Below the pieces are notes generated by a model. The model searched no databases. It saw only the letters and a list, made by a program, of their open reading frames with translations, and was not told where the DNA came from. A DNA stretch of 23,526 nucleotides from Fusobacterium_C necrophorum. Its GTDB lineage: Bacteria > Fusobacteriota > Fusobacteriia > Fusobacteriales > Fusobacteriaceae. The stretch is taken from assembly GCF_900104395.1 (NCBI RefSeq), contig NZ_FMXX01000041.1, one strand, 5' to 3'. How positions within the stretch are numbered: the first letter of the stretch is position 1; each line of letters opens with the position of its first letter. Positions 22,461 through 23,526 of the stretch are shown here, in pieces. Both the position numbers and the translations under genes were made by a program.

Positions 22461-23033
22461 TTATAAGGATTCTACCCCTTTATAATAGCATTGTGCCATC
22501 AGTTTCAACATATTTTTAGCCCACTCTTCGCTTTGATAGTGCCTTGCTATCTCAAGCAGTCCTTCTGTGAAATTGCTTGCCAGAATATGGGCGAGCATAG
22601 GATTGTATTTCTCTTTGCCTTGCCTTTGAAAGCTGACTTCAATATGTTTTTGCATTTGTGCAATCAATTCATCCTTTGCTTTCTCATGCTTGGTTCCTGA
22701 ACTCTTATCCATCAGAATAATAAGCTTTTTACGTTCTTTTAATAATTCATGAATATATTTTTCTCCGACTTCATCAAATCTTTCCGATGCCGTTCCCTCT
22801 TCCAAAGCTTCTTCTTCTGCAAAAGCGGGAGCAAAATTTAAATATACGGAACTTACAATTGCCTCAAACAGTTTTTCTTTGTTTGGAAAATAGGTATAGA
22901 TAAGAGCGACAGGAATGTCGGCTTCTTCTGCAATCTCTGTGAGCTTGGCACTTCGATAATCTTTTTCATAAAACACTTTTTCCGCTGCACTGAGAATCCT
23001 ATTTTTCACTTCTTCCTTTAAAACTTGAGCCAT
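22461..23033 (-). CDS. TetR-family transcriptional regulator
   Basis: Encodes 190 residues with GAGGTGTG before the ATG. The N-terminal 50 or so residues are a TetR DNA-binding domain: KNRILSAAEKVFYEKDYRSA, then KLTEIAEEADIPVALIYTYF and PNKEKLFEAIV, with the usual Y.YF.NKE ending of the recognition helix. The rest is helical and would hold the ligand pocket; residues about 75-85 are acidic (AEEEALEEG). Such proteins repress transport operons and let go on binding a substrate of the pump. It precedes the ABC pair on the same strand and has a dyad over its own -10 box, which fits autorepression. The outer-membrane-channel gene carries a related dyad, so the RND operon may be under the same control. 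Confidence 0.93.
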   Translation of the reverse strand: MAQVLKEEVKNRILSAAEKVFYEKDYRSAKLTEIAEEADIPVALIYTYFPNKEKLFEAIVSSVYLNFAPAFAEEEALEEGTASERFDEVGEKYIHELLKERKKLIILMDKSSGTKHEKAKDELIAQMQKHIEVSFQRQGKEKYNPMLAHILASNFTEGLLEIARHYQSEEWAKNMLKLMAQCYYKGVESL

Positions 23034-23073
23034 AACACACCTCTTTTTCTCTTTTACAAATCCTTTACAAAAT

Positions 23074-23105
23074 TGAATTCCTATTTAATAATAAATCTTT
23101 ATTCA
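23074..23105. promoter_or_regulatory. imperfect 32-bp dyad over the tetR promoter, candidate autoregulatory operator
   Basis: TGAAT-n4-ATTTA-n4-TAAAT-n4-ATTCA reads as an imperfect palindrome centred on the -10 box of tetR. Ten of the arm positions at the two blocks on each side pair perfectly. The location suits TetR autorepression. Confidence 0.45.
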
Positions 23106-23116
23106 TGATTTGTCAA
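23088..23116 (-). promoter_or_regulatory. sigma-70-type promoter of tetR
   Basis: On the minus strand a perfect -35 TTGACA (23111-23116) and a -10 TATTAT (23088-23093) are separated by 17 bases. They lie 55 bases upstream of the tetR ATG. Confidence 0.75.
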
Positions 23117-23187
23117 GAAATTTTCCATAAATACTATTTTAAAAAACTATTCTTAGTATACTAAATTCTGGAAAAGAGAGAGTGTAG

Positions 23188-23225
23188 AAAAAAGACTGTA
23201 AACAAATATATTTTGTCTACAGTCT
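23188..23225 (-). terminator. Rho-independent terminator of the autotransporter gene
   Basis: On the minus strand a 14-bp stem (23212-23225 with 23193-23206, one mismatch) closes a 5-base loop and is followed by a run of T (six A on the plus strand, 23188-23193). It lies 40 bases after the autotransporter stop codon. Confidence 0.85.
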
Positions 23226-23265
23226 GAAGAAACTATGAAGACTTCCTTGTGTGATATTGCCTTTG

Positions 23266-23526
23266 TTAGAAAATAACTCTTACACCTAAACCTGCTCTTT
23301 TATTCTTTCCTTTGCTATCATATCCGATATTTGCTGTAATTCCATATCTTTCATTCTCCAATCCAAGATTTAAATCCGTACTTAGACTTCCTCTTCGATC
23401 TTCTTTTTCTCCTCGGATATGAAACCAGTCCGCATTTGTATAGGCTACTCTTGCTTGGTTCTTTCCCTTTGCAACTCGTCCTAATTCATTGCTATAAGCA
23501 ACTCCTACTCTTGCTGTCAAAGCTCC
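23266..23526 (-). CDS. autotransporter (type V) C-terminal beta-barrel, partial
   Basis: The minus-strand frame is open to the window edge and only the last 86 or so residues are visible; the true start lies beyond position 23526. The residues alternate polar and hydrophobic in beta-strand fashion (ARVGVAYSNELG, NQARVAYTN, GITANIGYDSKG) and end RAGLGVRVIF. The terminal Phe is the signature recognised by the BAM outer-membrane assembly machinery. Short strands separated by charged turns and a C-terminal GLGVRV.F are typical of the barrel of fusobacterial autotransporter adhesins and proteases. The passenger domain, and therefore the function, is outside the window. A strong terminator follows. 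Confidence 0.8.
   Translation of the reverse strand, partial: GALTARVGVAYSNELGRVAKGKNQARVAYTNADWFHIRGEKEDRRGSLSTDLNLGLENERYGITANIGYDSKGKNKRAGLGVRVIF

Overview
The window looks like a piece of a Fusobacterium chromosome, possibly of the F. necrophorum group. It is AT-rich and encodes Gram-negative envelope proteins: a TonB-dependent receptor, a TolC-like channel with an RND pump, and the C-terminus of a large autotransporter. It also carries a clear FadA-family adhesin, which is characteristic of fusobacteria. No rRNA, tRNA, CRISPR array or intact transposase was seen.

Region 1 (1-1342, minus strand): a FadA-like protein is followed by two small secreted, Lys/Glu-rich coiled-coil proteins. 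The second runs off the left edge. A good promoter precedes the FadA-like gene. Region 2 (1566-3113): a decayed C-terminal remnant of an AlbA_2/COG2865-type ATP-binding regulator, with a 3x12-bp TNQA repeat, then two unrecognised genes on the plus strand closed by a terminator.

Region 3 (3133-10939) is the most interesting block. A minus-strand AraC-family regulator diverges from a plus-strand operon made of two ABC half-transporters of exporter fold (IrtAB/YbtPQ-like), a Trep_Strep/MptD-type ECF S-component, an EcfT, a fused double ECF ATPase, and a fragment of an O-methyltransferase. The genes overlap or are closely packed and end at a strong terminator. The divergent region holds a perfect 7-1-7 dyad resembling a Fur box, so the block is best read as an iron-, haem- or metallophore-related uptake island of unknown substrate.

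Region 4 (10983-23033) is all on the minus strand. In transcription order it reads TetR regulator, a second ABC half-transporter pair, a TolC-like outer-membrane factor, a membrane-fusion lipoprotein, an RND permease, and a TonB-dependent receptor. AT-rich dyads with TGAAT/ATTCA ends lie at the tetR promoter, upstream of the ABC pair and upstream of the outer-membrane-factor gene, which suggests TetR control of both efflux sets. A MITE-like hairpin lies between tetR and the ABC pair. A related small hairpin lies between the RND and TonB-receptor genes.

Region 5 (23188-23526, minus strand): the C-terminal end of a type V autotransporter barrel and its terminator.
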